The notes below the pieces were generated by a model. It was not told the origin of the DNA. It saw only the letters and a list, made by a program, of their open reading frames with translations, and did not search any database. A DNA stretch of 64,000 nt from NCBI GenBank assembly GCA_025356055.1, contig JANXUU010000145.1, positions 1-64,000 on the forward strand. The letters run 5' to 3'. Shown piece after piece: positions 11,201 through 22,615 of the stretch (the stretch's first letter is position 1; each line of letters begins with the position of its first letter). Source of the stretch: Sphingomonas sp. (GTDB lineage Bacteria > Pseudomonadota > Alphaproteobacteria > Sphingomonadales > Sphingomonadaceae). Made by a program: the position numbers and the translations under genes.

Positions 11201-11321
11201 CGATTGCGGCTGCGACCGGCCTGATGCTTGCCGGAAGCGTGGCCTGAGCGAGCCGCTCTTCGACAACCCGCTCCTCGTCAGGCCGATACGCCGCCCGGAT
11301 TGCGCTTCGGTCGATCGTCAT
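8215..11321 (-). CDS. putA: Bifunctional proline dehydrogenase / P5C dehydrogenase PutA, with apparent -1 frameshift near 8300
   Basis: PRODH and ALDH domains (TGSTDTARKI, QRCSALRVLF, GGEGLSGTGPKAGGPH). After GGPH the conserved tail continues in another frame (YVTRFAIERVTCIDTTAAGGDATLMATV*), stopping at 8215. Confidence 0.93.
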
Positions 11322-11328
11322 TCGTCGA

Positions 11329-14070
11329 TCAGACGAGCGCGCCGTGGCAATGCTTATACTTGCGACCCGAACCGCACGGGCACGGCGAGTTGCGGCTCTC
11401 CGGCTCGGTGATCGCCCCGGAAGCCCCGTCTTCATTCAGGCGCGAATCGGGCATTGGCGGTTGCGGCGACTGGAGCGGCGGCAAGTTTGATAAGATCGAA
11501 CCCGACCCCGCGTCCAAGTCGTAGCTGTTGTCGTCGCCAGAAAGCGGATCAATATGGCTGGTGATGAAGTCGGGCAGCTCCAGCGGCGGCGGCTCCATGC
11601 TGATTTGCGCGCGCATGAGCACGCGCGTGACATCCTCGCGGATTGCGACCAGCAGACGCTCGAAAAGCAGGAAAGCTTCCTGTTTATACTCGTCGATCGG
11701 CTTCTTCTGGGCGTAGCTGCGCAGATGGATTACTTGGCGCAGCGCGTCGAGAGTCGCGAGGTGTTCCTTCCAGAAATGGTCGAGCGTCTGGATCATGACG
11801 CTCTTTTCGAGCTGGAGCCAATGGTCACCTGTGAGGCTGGCGATCTTGGTTTCCATGAGTGCGTCGGCCTCGGCTTGGACGCGCTCGGCGATCATCTCGG
11901 GCTCCACCGATTCTTCGGCAAGCCAGGCATCGATCGACGGGGCGAGGCCGAGTACCGCCTCGACACTTTCCTTGAGCCCGGCGACGTCCCACTGTTCAGG
12001 GTAAGTGCCGGACGGGCAGTGCGCGGCGACGATGCTGGCGGTCGTTTCGGCGCGCATGTCGGTAACGACGTCACTGACGTGGTCCGAATCCATGATGTCG
12101 GCGCGCTGTTCATAGATGACCTTACGCTGGTCGTTCATGACGTCATCGAATTCGACGACCTGCTTGCGGATGTCGTAGTTTCGCGCCTCGACCTTCTTCT
12201 GCGCCGTCTCGATGGCCTTCGAGATCCACGGAGAGACGATTGCCTCACCGTCCTCAAGATTCTTGTTCATCAACCGCGCGAACAGCGTCTGCGGACCAAA
12301 GATGCGCAGCAGATCGTCGTCAAGGCTCAGGTAGAAGCGTGACAAGCCGGGATCGCCCTGGCGTCCCGAACGACCGCGCAGCTGATTGTCGATACGCCGA
12401 CTTTCGTGGCGTTCGGTGCCCAGCACGAACAGCCCGCCGACGGCGAGCACACGCGCCTTCTGTTCGGCGACTTCCGCCTTGATCCGAATGATCGCGGCGT
12501 CGCGCTCGGGCCCGGCGGCGACGTCTTTGAGTTCGTCCTCGATGCGAAACTCGACGTTGCCGCCGAGTTGAATGTCGGTGCCCCGGCCAGCCATGTTGGT
12601 CGCGATCGTCACCGCGCCCATCGACCCGGCCTGCGCGACAATATGCGCCTCGCTCTCGTGGAAGCGGGCGTTGAGCACCTCGTGTTGGATGCCGCGCTCG
12701 TTGAGGAAATCGGACAACATTTCCGACTTCTCGATCGACACTGTGCCGACCAGTGTCGGCTGCCCCTTCTCCTTGCGCTTGGCGATCTCGTCGGCGATCG
12801 CGGCAAACTTGTCATTGATATTCTTGTAGAATTCATCGTCCTCGTCGACCCGCAGGACGTCTACATTCGTCGGGATTGAGACGACGTTCATCTTGTAGAT
12901 GTCGAAGAATTCGGGCGCCTCGGTCAGCGCAGTGCCAGTCATTCCCGACAACTTCGGGTACATGCGAAAAAAATTCTGAAAGGTGATCGAAGCAAGCGTC
13001 TGATTCTCGGGCTCGATGGCCACCGCTTCCTTGGCCTCAACCGCCTGATGAAGCCCCTCCGACCACCGCCGCCCGTCCATCATTCGGCCAGTGAACTCGT
13101 CAATGATGACGATCTTGCCATCCTTCTCGATGTAATCGATGTCGCGCTTGAACATCTTGTTGGCCTTGAGCGCTTGGTTAAGGTGATGGACGACCTGGGT
13201 GTTCATCACGTCATAAAGATTAGCGCCCTCGATCAGTCCCTGCGCCTCGAGCATGCGCTCGGCCTTCTCGGTGCCTTCTTCGGTCAGGACGATCGACTTC
13301 TGCTTTTCATCGAGCTCGTAATCGCTTTCGACGAAGGTCTTCACGATTGCGTCGGTGCTCATGTAAAGCTCAGACTTGTCGTCAGTCGGGCCGGAGATGA
13401 TCAGCGGCGTGCGGGCCTCGTCGATCAGGATCGAGTCCACCTCATCGACGATCGCGAAATTATACGGCCGCTGGACCATCTGCTCGCGAGAATACTTCAT
13501 ATTGTCACGCAGATAGTCGAAGCCGAGTTCGTTGTTGGTGCTGTAGGTGATGTCACTGTCATAGGCAGCTTTGCGCTCCTGATCAGTCAGGTTGGGCACG
13601 ACCACGCCGACGGTAAGGCCAAGGAAGCGGTGAACCTGGCCCATCCACTCGGCGTCGCGCCTGGCGAGATAGTCGTTGACGGTGACAACATGTGAACCCT
13701 TGCCTGGCAGTGCATTGAGGTAGGAAGCGAGCGTCGCCACCAAAGTCTTTCCCTCACCCGTGCGCATCTCAGCAATTTCGCCGCGGTGAAGCGTGATGCC
13801 GCCTATCAGTTGAACGTCGTAATGTCGCTGGCCCAGGGTGCGTTTGGCGGCCTCGCGGACAGTAGCGAAAGCTTCCGGGAGGAGATCGTCGAGCGCCTCG
13901 CCGTTCGCTAGCCGGTCGCGAAAGCGCGCGGTCTGGCCGCGCAGATCATCATCGGACATTGCCGACATCGCCGGCTCGAACGCGTTGACTGCGTCGACGG
14001 TCTTGCCCATCCCGCGGACGTATCGGTCATTGGACGATCCGAAGATATTCTTGGCAAGGGCGGCGAACAT
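11329..14070 (-). CDS. secA: Protein translocase ATPase SecA
   Basis: [24 protein letters not shown]-terminal zinc motif [14 protein letters not shown]. Confidence 0.98.
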   Translation of the reverse strand: MFAALAKNIFGSSNDRYVRGMGKTVDAVNAFEPAMSAMSDDDLRGQTARFRDRLANGEALDDLLPEAFATVREAAKRTLGQRHYDVQLIGGITLHRGEIAEMRTGEGKTLVATLASYLNALPGKGSHVVTVNDYLARRDAEWMGQVHRFLGLTVGVVVPNLTDQERKAAYDSDITYSTNNELGFDYLRDNMKYSREQMVQRPYNFAIVDEVDSILIDEARTPLIISGPTDDKSELYMSTDAIVKTFVESDYELDEKQKSIVLTEEGTEKAERMLEAQGLIEGANLYDVMNTQVVHHLNQALKANKMFKRDIDYIEKDGKIVIIDEFTGRMMDGRRWSEGLHQAVEAKEAVAIEPENQTLASITFQNFFRMYPKLSGMTGTALTEAPEFFDIYKMNVVSIPTNVDVLRVDEDDEFYKNINDKFAAIADEIAKRKEKGQPTLVGTVSIEKSEMLSDFLNERGIQHEVLNARFHESEAHIVAQAGSMGAVTIATNMAGRGTDIQLGGNVEFRIEDELKDVAAGPERDAAIIRIKAEVAEQKARVLAVGGLFVLGTERHESRRIDNQLRGRSGRQGDPGLSRFYLSLDDDLLRIFGPQTLFARLMNKNLEDGEAIVSPWISKAIETAQKKVEARNYDIRKQVVEFDDVMNDQRKVIYEQRADIMDSDHVSDVVTDMRAETTASIVAAHCPSGTYPEQWDVAGLKESVEAVLGLAPSIDAWLAEESVEPEMIAERVQAEADALMETKIASLTGDHWLQLEKSVMIQTLDHFWKEHLATLDALRQVIHLRSYAQKKPIDEYKQEAFLLFERLLVAIREDVTRVLMRAQISMEPPPLELPDFITSHIDPLSGDDNSYDLDAGSGSILSNLPPLQSPQPPMPDSRLNEDGASGAITEPESRNSPCPCGSGRKYKHCHGALV

Positions 14071-14221
14071 AAACTTCCTCTTGGGAGCGGCGGGCGCTGT
14101 CTTCGTCACGAAACAGACGAACGGGCATGACAAATCGCTCGCCGGCTAAGGAGCGAAGCGTAAATAGGCGATGTAGGGTTGGCCCCCGTCTTAGTCAATT
14201 CGGGCGGGGGCCGAGACGCTC

Positions 14222-14542
14222 TTAGAGCTGGGCTTCGATCCACTCCTGGATCTGGCTGCGCGGCGCGGCCCCGACCTTGGTCGCGACGGGTTCGCCGTTC
14301 TTAAACAGCAACATCGTCGGGATGCCGCGTACGCCATATTTGCCCGGGGTCTCAGGATTTTCATCAATATTGACCTTAACGATCTGAATCTTGTCGCCAA
14401 GCGCAACCGCGATTTCTTCAAGCGCCGGCGCGATCATTTTGCACGGGCCGCACCATTCCGCCCAGAAGTCGACAAGGACCGGGGCTGGGGACTGCAATAC
14501 ATCGGCGGCGAAGCTCTGGTCGGTGACGGCCTTGGTGCCCAT
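14222..14542 (-). CDS. trxA: Thioredoxin
   Basis: 106 aa with [16 protein letters not shown] active site. Confidence 0.97.
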   Translation of the reverse strand: MGTKAVTDQSFAADVLQSPAPVLVDFWAEWCGPCKMIAPALEEIAVALGDKIQIVKVNIDENPETPGKYGVRGIPTMLLFKNGEPVATKVGAAPRSQIQEWIEAQL

Positions 14543-14599
14543 GGCGGAAATTCTCCGAATTTGTGTTAGCCCTTCATATGGGGATCGTAGGCGCGCACC

Positions 14600-17500
14600 T
14601 CAACCGTCGAGCGGTACGAGCACTGGGACAGCGGTGTAAAGCAAGGCAGCGTTGATCCGGCGACCGGGGAAGATGATCGCAAGGGCGTCGCGGTAGACGG
14701 CGAGCTGTCGATGATGCGAGGGCGAAGGACGACCGGTTTTATAATCGATGACTTTAACGAGATCGTTGGCGATCAGCAGGCGGTCAACGGTGCCGGCGAT
14801 AACTCTGCCATCTGGGAGGGTCGCGGCGATGGGCGCTTCGGTTAATGAAGCGGGGTCGAAGAGATCGCTGAAGCGTGGATCGTCGAGAACCTTCAGGGCC
14901 GCCTCGGCGATTTCCTCTCGGCCTGACTGTCCAGCGATTCCCGCGCGTTCGAGCCATGCCAAAGCGGCGAATCGGCGTGATTCGGGGGGAGTTTGGGGAA
15001 GGAGTTCGAAAAGTTTGTGAAGCAGATTTCCGCGTCTGGCGCCGGCGATTTGGGCCGGGTTCGGCGGTGGCGAAATTTCCTCAATATCGCCCATTGAGGA
15101 GGGAGCAAGTGGCTTTGGCGGTCGCGGTTCGGGGAGGGCTGCAGAGTGCAGCCATGCCGGCTCAGGGGCCGCGCTTATCAGCACACTCCTTCTCGGCTTT
15201 TGTACGGGAAAGCCCAGATTGGCGCCCCGATGCACCAATCTGCCTCCATGATCTTTCACCGCACCCAGCCCAACCAGCGCTCGCTCGACGCGTACGTGCC
15301 AGCTATCGTCTGCCAGGCGGCGCGGCTTGGCGCCGGCGATGATCAATCGCTCGGCCGCGCGAGTCATCGCGACGTAAAGCAGCCGCCAATGTTCCTCGAG
15401 ATCGCGCGCCTTTGCCTCTGCGGCGATGGTCGCGAAAGGCTCGACCATTTCGGCGGCGCGGGGCCGGACAAGGGGGAAATACTTACCATCCAGCGGAAGG
15501 TCGAAGTTGCGCGCGCCCATCTTGGCCGGGTCGGCGGTGGCATCGGCGAGGATCACGACCGGGGCCTCGAGCCCCTTGGCACCGTGTACGGTCATCACCC
15601 TAACGGCATTTACGGGCGCAGCGGCATCGCGCTTGATCTCGACATCGCCATGTTCGAACCAGGCGAGGAAGCGATCGAGTGAGGCAATTTCGGTCCGTTC
15701 AAACTCAAGCGCCGAGGCGATCAGTTCGTCAATCGGGTCGCGCGCCGCTTCGCCAAGCCGCGACAGCAGCGCGCGGCGGCCGTCGAGCGGGCCCGAAAGG
15801 ATCGCCTCGAGGAAGCGCGCCGGTGTGACGTAATCGGCGATCCGCAGCAGATCGAGCAGCTTGGCCTCGGTTTCAGCGGCAAAGGGTTCGCCCTCCCCCG
15901 CCGCCTGCTGGAGCGCACGCCAAAGTGGTTGTTTCTCGCCGCGCGGCTGAGCAAGCGTATAGAGGTCGCCTTGGTCCCAGCCCATCAACGGCGAAACGAG
16001 CAGGCCAGCAAGGTTCAAGTCGTCGAGCGGCTGGACGGCGAAGCGCACCGCGGCGATGAGGTCTCGCACAGCCAGCGGCTTGTGGAGGTGCAAGCGATCG
16101 ATCCCGGCGACAGGGACGCCAGCACGAAACAGGCGAGCGACAAGCAGCGAGGCAAGCTCCTTGCGGCTGCGGACGAGTATCATGACGTCACCGGCGCATA
16201 ACGGGCGTCCGGTCGATGACATCACCGGGGCCTCGTCGAGCAACACCTTGATTTCGGCGGCGAGATGGCTGGCGTAGGCGCGGTCGGCGTCGGTTATCCA
16301 GCCTTCATCTGCATCGGGGTCGTCATCCGCGGCATCGACCGCAAATGCGGGCCAATGCTCGACCCGACCGGGCCAGGCGGCGTTGACTGCGCGGTGGGGG
16401 TTGGGGCGATCGGGAAGGCCCATGCGGTCAAAGCCCACCTCGCGAATGACGGAGTCGACGGCCTCAAGGATGGCAGGTGCCGAACGGAAGCTGGCGTCGA
16501 TCGCAAGATCACGATACTCGCGGGCCAAGCGCGGGCCGTCAGTATCGGCCTCGTCCTCGGCTTCGATCAACAGTTGCGCTCGCGAGCGAACAGTGTCACG
16601 CATACGATTGAATTCGCTTGGGTCCGTGCCCTGAAAACCATAGATAGCCTGCTTGAAATCGCCAACCATGAATAGCGTGCGCGGACGGGGATCGCTGGTC
16701 CCCGCAAAGAATTCCGCAGCGAGCGCCTCCACGATTAGCCACTGGTCGCGGTTCGAATCCTGCGCTTCGTCGATGAGGACGTGATCGGTGCGACGGTCGA
16801 GCTTGTAGCGCACCCAGTCGCCCATTCCGGGCTGTTCGAACAAGCCCCGAGTCCAGGCGATGAGGTCGTCGAAGTCCGCCACCCCGGCGGCGCGCTTGGC
16901 GGCGGTGTAGGCCCTTGCGAAGGCTGCTCCCGCGCGAAGGCCCGCCGCCTGGACTGCAACGAGCGACGCGGAGGAGCGCATCGCTTTCAGTTCGGCGACT
17001 TGCCGGGAAAGCGCGGCAGCAAGCGTGTCATAATCTGGATGGGCTTTGCGCTGCCCCGCGGTGGGGGTGCGCGGGTCCCCGTCGGCTTTAAACAAGACCG
17101 CGGCGACGAGATCGAGCATCGCCGCTCGCCCACCCGCCGACTGGCCGAGGAACGCATCGACGGCATCGGTGTGACTGGCGCCGGTGGCGGTGCCCCAAAG
17201 GCGATTGGCTTCCCCAAGCGCATGAAGCGAGGCGCAGTCGAAGCTCCCGTCCGCACAGCGCTCGGCGAGCAACGCGTCGATGTCGCCTTCGGGGAGCCCA
17301 ACCGCAACGCGAAGCGCGGGTTCGGCGTTAGCTGGGTCGAGCGTGCGGATGGCGTCGGCGCGGGCGCAGCGCATTAGATATTTGACCGCTTCCGCTTCAC
17401 CAAGACGCGTCGAGAGCGCAGCAACGTCGGCGGTCAGGCCGCCCTCCCCGTCCCTTTCCGCTGCCGCAAGCAGGTCGGCCAGCGTTCGGGAAGCGAGCTC

Positions 17501-17968
17501 CTGTTCGGCGCGACCTTCGATCGGTTGGAAGCCAGGCGAGATTCCGGCCTCGGCGGGGAAGCTGGCGAGCAAGGTCTGGGCGAAGGCGTGGATGGTCTGG
17601 ATTCGCAGTCCGCCGGGGATCTCGAGCACGCGCGCGAACAGGCGGCGGGCGCGTTGCAGGGCGGGCGGGTCGTTGGACTCGCCGAGCGCGAACAATTCGT
17701 GACGCAGCAGGTTGTCTGGAAGACGGACCCATTTGGCGAGGCGGTCACCGATGCGGTTGGCCATTTCGGCAGCGCCGGCCTTGGTAAAGGTCAAGCACAG
17801 GATCGCGCCTGGCGAGACGTCCTGGAGCAGGAGGCGAAGGACTCGCGCGGTGAGGACTTGCGTCTTGCCGGTGCCGGCCGAAGCCGAGAGCGCGGCGTGA
17901 ACGCTGGGATCGGCGGCGAGTGCCTGGTCGCCTTCGAGGCGGGGGAAAGGCTTGAAGCGTCGAGGCAT
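14600..17968 (-). CDS. addA: Double-strand break repair helicase AddA
   Basis: UvrD/Rep motifs (SASAGTGKTQVLTAR, LIDEAQDSN, VMTVHGAKGLEAPVV) and C-terminal nuclease region VIDYKTGRP. Confidence 0.94.
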   Translation of the reverse strand: MPRRFKPFPRLEGDQALAADPSVHAALSASAGTGKTQVLTARVLRLLLQDVSPGAILCLTFTKAGAAEMANRIGDRLAKWVRLPDNLLRHELFALGESNDPPALQRARRLFARVLEIPGGLRIQTIHAFAQTLLASFPAEAGISPGFQPIEGRAEQELASRTLADLLAAAERDGEGGLTADVAALSTRLGEAEAVKYLMRCARADAIRTLDPANAEPALRVAVGLPEGDIDALLAERCADGSFDCASLHALGEANRLWGTATGASHTDAVDAFLGQSAGGRAAMLDLVAAVLFKADGDPRTPTAGQRKAHPDYDTLAAALSRQVAELKAMRSSASLVAVQAAGLRAGAAFARAYTAAKRAAGVADFDDLIAWTRGLFEQPGMGDWVRYKLDRRTDHVLIDEAQDSNRDQWLIVEALAAEFFAGTSDPRPRTLFMVGDFKQAIYGFQGTDPSEFNRMRDTVRSRAQLLIEAEDEADTDGPRLAREYRDLAIDASFRSAPAILEAVDSVIREVGFDRMGLPDRPNPHRAVNAAWPGRVEHWPAFAVDAADDDPDADEGWITDADRAYASHLAAEIKVLLDEAPVMSSTGRPLCAGDVMILVRSRKELASLLVARLFRAGVPVAGIDRLHLHKPLAVRDLIAAVRFAVQPLDDLNLAGLLVSPLMGWDQGDLYTLAQPRGEKQPLWRALQQAAGEGEPFAAETEAKLLDLLRIADYVTPARFLEAILSGPLDGRRALLSRLGEAARDPIDELIASALEFERTEIASLDRFLAWFEHGDVEIKRDAAAPVNAVRVMTVHGAKGLEAPVVILADATADPAKMGARNFDLPLDGKYFPLVRPRAAEMVEPFATIAAEAKARDLEEHWRLLYVAMTRAAERLIIAGAKPRRLADDSWHVRVERALVGLGAVKDHGGRLVHRGANLGFPVQKPRRSVLISAAPEPAWLHSAALPEPRPPKPLAPSSMGDIEEISPPPNPAQIAGARRGNLLHKLFELLPQTPPESRRFAALAWLERAGIAGQSGREEIAEAALKVLDDPRFSDLFDPASLTEAPIAATLPDGRVIAGTVDRLLIANDLVKVIDYKTGRPSPSHHRQLAVYRDALAIIFPGRRINAALLYTAVPVLVPLDG

Positions 17969-18041
17969 CGTTCGGTGATAGCAACTTCCCTCGCCCGAAA
18001 GTAATCCCTAGGATTAATTATAACGAAGACCGGGAGGGCGT

Positions 18042-18209
18042 ATGGCCGACGATTACAAGATGGACGAGGGCCGCAAGTCAGCGCTGGTCAAGGCCGGTTT
18101 CGCGGCGGGTATCGGATCGGCAGCGATCGTCGCTGCACTTCTCTATGCGTCGCGCTCTCGAACGAAGAAGCCCAAGCAGGCCAAGGGCGTTCCGCCGGCA
18201 ACGGATTGA
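18042..18209 (+). CDS. Small single-TM hypothetical protein (55 aa)
   Basis: ATG..TGA ORF below the track cutoff: MADDYKMDEGRKSALVKAGFAAGIGSAAIVAALLYASRSRTKKPKQAKGVPPATD. Confidence 0.5.
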   Translation: MADDYKMDEGRKSALVKAGFAAGIGSAAIVAALLYASRSRTKKPKQAKGVPPATD

Positions 18210-18216
18210 GTAGCCG

Positions 18217-18639
18217 CTATGCAGCCAATTGCGGAGACGCTGATTCAGCCAGCAGGACGGTCAGCACGTCGATCAGATTGCGGTTGGAATAGGGTTTGTT
18301 GAGAACGAGGTGTCGTCCGAATTCCTCGTCGACGCCTTGCGCACCATAGCCGGTCGAAAATGCAAATGGCACGCCCGCGTCACTCAACGCTTTGGCAGCC
18401 GGGTAGCTTCCCTGCCCATTGAGATTGATGTCGAGGGTCGCGAGATCGAACTTTTCAGTTGCGATCAGGTCCAGGGCCTTGTCGAGATTACCGGCTACCG
18501 AGATCGAAGTGCAACCAAGGTCGGTGAGCATGTCCTCGATCGCCATTAGGACCAGCATTTCGTCCTCGACGACAAGGACCCGCTTTCCCGAGAGTAAAAG
18601 TTTATCCATCCAGAACGGCTCGTGAAGCTGGGACGTCAA
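18217..18639 (-). CDS. Single-domain response regulator
   Basis: VLVVEDEMLVLMAIEDML, TLDINLNG, LNKPYS receiver signatures. Confidence 0.88.
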   Translation of the reverse strand: MTSQLHEPFWMDKLLLSGKRVLVVEDEMLVLMAIEDMLTDLGCTSISVAGNLDKALDLIATEKFDLATLDINLNGQGSYPAAKALSDAGVPFAFSTGYGAQGVDEEFGRHLVLNKPYSNRNLIDVLTVLLAESASPQLAA

Positions 18640-19677
18640 TTGTGCAAGATCCCAGCGGTAAGATAATCCAACGTCACCTTGCCGTCGACTTCATGAGCCA
18701 GGCCCTGTTCGATCACGCGAGTCCCAAATCCTTTTCGTGGCGGTTGTTTCACGACTGGCCCGCCCTTCTCGCGCCAGTGGAGGCACAACCACCCTCCACC
18801 GGGCTTGCTCTCGAGCGTCCATTTGATCGAAACCGTTCCTGTCTGGTTGGAAAAGGCGCCATATTTAACGGCGTTGGTCGCCAACTCGTGAAACGCGATC
18901 CTCAAAGCCAGCGCGGCTTGGGCGACAAGCGGATATTTTCGCCCGAAATAGTAAAGCGATCGGCATGCCCCTCGATCACGGTGAACGGAGCGAGCTCTTC
19001 TCGAACTAGGTCGGACAGACCGGCACCATCCCATTTCTCCCGGCTCAGCAAATCGTGCGATCGTGACAACGCGGCGATGCGGGTTTCGATCGCTTCCTTG
19101 ACCGTCGTCAGGTCGGAAGTGTTGAGAATGGCTTGAGTAACGATCGACAGGACGGTGACGAGCGTATTTTTCACGCGGTGATTGAGTTCGTCGATCAGCA
19201 TCGCGGCATTGCGCTGCGCCAACCGGTAAAGTGTTGTGTCCGCGAACGACACAAAATGCTGAACCATCGCGCCGTTGTCGTCCTTGACCTGGCTTACGAA
19301 AACGTCGGCCCAGAATTCGCTGTCATTCTCGCGTACAGAATGGATTTTGGGAATGTCCTCGGATTCTTTGGCGAACGCCTGTTCGATCTGTCGAATTGCC
19401 ATTTCGTCTTCGCACCAAGCGAGCAAACGTTGAAATTTTGCCCAAGGACCTCATCGCGGTCGTAGCCTGCCAAACTGAGTAAACTGTCGTTGGCGAAGAT
19501 GATCGGGTTGCCGGCCACCTGGCATCGGTGAAGATCATCGGCATGCGGGTCGTCTCGGCAGCGACGACGAACGGGCCAAGGTCGTCCTAAAAGTCCTCGA
19601 CCTCGGCCTCGGCGGCTTTCTGTTCGTGATCCCTAGGCGCTTCGTCGCTCAGTATGTCAGTTCCGTCGCCTAACGTA
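18636..19677 (-). pseudogene. Degraded LOV/PAS-HWE histidine kinase
   Basis: PAS pieces (LGPFVVAAETTRMPMIFTDA, GNPIIFANDSLLSLAGYDRDEVLGQNF, LLAWCEDEMAIRQIEQAF) and HWE pieces (LIDELNHRVKNTLVTVLSI, ALALRIAFHELATNAVKYGAFSN) lie in different frames, plus an in-frame TAG upstream. Confidence 0.85.
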
Positions 19678-19720
19678 AGTACCGCAACGCGCGAGCCCAA
19701 GATTTCGACGCCGAAGAGTC

Positions 19721-22615
19721 TTAATCGCGCCCGTACCACTCCTCGAGCCGCATTAGCTGGTCATAATCTTCATACAGAGCGTAGGCGGAGTTTAGCTTGG
19801 CGGTGAACGGCTCTTCTCCCGTCAACCATCTGGCGGCGGCTGCGGAGAACTGGGATTGGGCTCGATCGAGGAAGTGGGGGGCGCCAAGTTCCTTGTCCGG
19901 GCGGGTAAGCTTGCCGAAACTGTCCTTGTCTTTCGCTAGCGACCAATATTCGTGGCGCTCGGGATTGCCAGTAACCCCGCCGAAGCCCCCTGCCCGCGCG
20001 ATCAGCCCGAGAAGACCAAGTTGTAGCGCGAACCCAGCGTCGACCGCTTTCTTGGGCGGTGCCTTGCCGGTCTTGTAGTCGACGATAGCCAGGTTGCCGT
20101 CGGGAAGGACGTCGATGCGGTCGGCCTTGCCGAACAGCTTGATCCCGGCGAGCTCGGTTTCCCCCCAGGCTTCGGCAGTTTTGGGGCGGCGGCCTTCGGA
20201 CTGGTGTTTGGCTTCGAGGTCCGCAATCCATTTGATCGCTTCGAGCAGGCGCGGCTGCCACAGCGCTCGGAGCATCGGGTGGATGGCATCTCCGACGATG
20301 AGCGCGCGGGCTCTTCCGGGCAGGGTCGCGGGGTCGCAATCGTCCTGTTTCTGCCACTCCTCGAGGATTCGGTGGACCGCGGTGCCTTTCCACGCGGCAC
20401 TGTGATCGGCATCGAGCGGATCGAGCGGACGAAGGCGCAGGATGGCCTTCGCGTAGAAGGCGAACGGGTCGGCCTGAAGCCGGTCGAGGTCGGTGACGGC
20501 AATGCGCTTCGGCCGGGCTTCAAGCGGAGGGTTGGGCGCGGGGCGCGACGCGGGCTGGAGTGGGCCTTCGGGTCGGTCGATCACGGCGGCGAGGCGCTCG
20601 AGGCGGTGGTCCCGGGCAATGCCCCCGGTCATGGCTTGCAAGCGAAGCCAGAGGCGCGAGGGGACAGTCGGACTGCGGCCATCGCGCCGAGCTCTCGTTA
20701 GAAGGACGCGCGGGGCGCCAAGGGCACTGGCGAAGTCGTGCGCGGAAAGGCCGGTAGCGGTGTCGAGCGTTGGCAGGCCGAGGTTGGCGCGGATGCGGGG
20801 AGCGAGCCACGGGTCGGGACGCGGGGCGGCGGGCCACGTGCCTTCGTTAAGGCCGGCAAGGACCATAAAGTCAGCCTGCTGGAGACGGGCTTCGAGGAGG
20901 CCGAGAATCTGGATGCGGGCATGGCCGCCATAGAGTGGGCGAACGGGGCGCTGGTCGAGCAATTGGCGCAGTAGCGGGACGGCGTCGGAAGGTGCGATCG
21001 GGGTGGTCGCGGCGGCGTGTGACGCTTCGAGTTCGGTAAGAAGTTCTGCGGCAAGACGTCCGGCGGGGCCGCGCCAGGCGTTGTCGCCAGCGAGCGACGT
21101 GGCAGCCTCACGTAGGGTTGCGGCGAGGGTCGCGAGGGTCGGGGCCCCGGTAAAGAGGGTTGCGAGGGGAGCGACCTGGGGCCGGAGCTCGGCCCAGGCA
21201 CGGAATCCATCGAGATGGTCGTCGAGCCCGGTAAGACCGGCCGGTGGCCGTGGGCCACGCAGGGCCAGGTCGAGCGCGCGAACGGCTTCAAGCCAGCTCA
21301 GGCGGCCGCTGCCCTCTCCACCGACGAGCGGGTGCTTGAGGAGAGCGAGAAGCGCGACGGGGGCGAGGCTTTCGGCGGCGGCAGCAACGATTCCCAAGAG
21401 GAGCGTGCCGGGAGGCGCTTGGCTGAGCGGCATGCCGGCACTGTCATCGGCTTGGATGTCCCAGCGGGCGAGGATGGCCGAGACGCGGCTGGCGAGCGCT
21501 CGGTCGGGGGTAACGAGCGCGGCAGTTTGCGCCGGGGTCTCGATCGCTTCGCGAAGCGCGACAGCGATCGTCATCGCTTCGCTCGCGGGATCGGCGAGTT
21601 CGGCGGCGCGGATGCCCGTGAGGCGGCGCTCGCGCGGAGCTAAGGCGGACCATTTCTCGGAGAAATCGGCGGCCGTCATGGCGTGCATCACTGCACGACC
21701 GCGGACCGCAGGCGATGCCGTGCGGCCGGCGGTGCGCCAGCGAAGGACTTCGGGTCGCGCAACGCCGACCAGGTTGAGGAGGGCCTTGAGGTGGAACTGC
21801 GGGTGAGTAACGTCGGCGCGACCATCTTCGTTGGGACCAAGCGCGTCCCATTCCTCGTCGGGCATCGTGTCGGAAAGCGCGAGCGCGGGGAGAATGAGCG
21901 CGCCGTCGGGAAGGCGAGCAATGCGCTCGAGCAGGGCCGCGACCGCGGGGGCGGTGGTGGTGACCCCGGCGGCGATGGTGAAGCCGGTTGGCGGGGCTGC
22001 GGCCCAGCGCTCGGCAGTGGCGCGGAGCATGAGGTTACGGCGGGTGGCGAGGTCGATCGCGCCCCGTTCGCGCAGGATCGCGGGCCAACCATCGAGAATC
22101 GCGCGGAGGCGATCGAGCGAGATATGCCAGTGGTGGGCGAGTTCGGGCGCGTCGGCGGAGGCGGTCGCGAGCTTGCCCGGATCGATCTCGGCGATGATCA
22201 GCTGATCGAGGGTGCGGGCAAGATCGGCGGCAAGACGGAGAGACTCGGCGGCGCTTTCGTCGGGGACGCGGACGAGGTTTGCCAACGTGAGCAGGCGATC
22301 GAGCGGATCGACAGCCGGCGGCAAGATGGTCTCGAGCGGATCGAATGCGGCACCGATGCGGTCGTCAAGCTCGGGATCGCCGATCGGGATCAGGCGAGGA
22401 AGGACAAGCCCGTTGCCACTGATGCGCACGAAAGCTTCAGTCAGGGTACGAACGGCGCGATTAGTGGGGAGCAGGATGCGCCCGCGGGCAAGGGCGAGGG
22501 GGTCGCTGGCATGCTCGGCTAGGAGCCCGGCGGCCAGCGCATCGGCGAAGCTGCGGTGCGCCGGGATCGTGTAGACGAGCGGGTCGCCACGGCGGCGGCG
22601 ATCAGCCTTGCGCAA
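19721..22615 (-). CDS. addB: Double-strand break repair protein AddB
   Basis: AddB-like; C-terminal PD-(D/E)XK region LAIVDYKTGKAP. Start uncertain (TTG near 22615 suggested by the upstream gene stop). Confidence 0.88.
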   Translation of the reverse strand: MRKADRRRRGDPLVYTIPAHRSFADALAAGLLAEHASDPLALARGRILLPTNRAVRTLTEAFVRISGNGLVLPRLIPIGDPELDDRIGAAFDPLETILPPAVDPLDRLLTLANLVRVPDESAAESLRLAADLARTLDQLIIAEIDPGKLATASADAPELAHHWHISLDRLRAILDGWPAILRERGAIDLATRRNLMLRATAERWAAAPPTGFTIAAGVTTTAPAVAALLERIARLPDGALILPALALSDTMPDEEWDALGPNEDGRADVTHPQFHLKALLNLVGVARPEVLRWRTAGRTASPAVRGRAVMHAMTAADFSEKWSALAPRERRLTGIRAAELADPASEAMTIAVALREAIETPAQTAALVTPDRALASRVSAILARWDIQADDSAGMPLSQAPPGTLLLGIVAAAAESLAPVALLALLKHPLVGGEGSGRLSWLEAVRALDLALRGPRPPAGLTGLDDHLDGFRAWAELRPQVAPLATLFTGAPTLATLAATLREAATSLAGDNAWRGPAGRLAAELLTELEASHAAATTPIAPSDAVPLLRQLLDQRPVRPLYGGHARIQILGLLEARLQQADFMVLAGLNEGTWPAAPRPDPWLAPRIRANLGLPTLDTATGLSAHDFASALGAPRVLLTRARRDGRSPTVPSRLWLRLQAMTGGIARDHRLERLAAVIDRPEGPLQPASRPAPNPPLEARPKRIAVTDLDRLQADPFAFYAKAILRLRPLDPLDADHSAAWKGTAVHRILEEWQKQDDCDPATLPGRARALIVGDAIHPMLRALWQPRLLEAIKWIADLEAKHQSEGRRPKTAEAWGETELAGIKLFGKADRIDVLPDGNLAIVDYKTGKAPPKKAVDAGFALQLGLLGLIARAGGFGGVTGNPERHEYWSLAKDKDSFGKLTRPDKELGAPHFLDRAQSQFSAAAARWLTGEEPFTAKLNSAYALYEDYDQLMRLEEWYGRD

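Noticed and set aside
13048-13695. 215-aa ORF antisense to secA
   Set aside because: Shadow ORF; no independent start-site or homology evidence.
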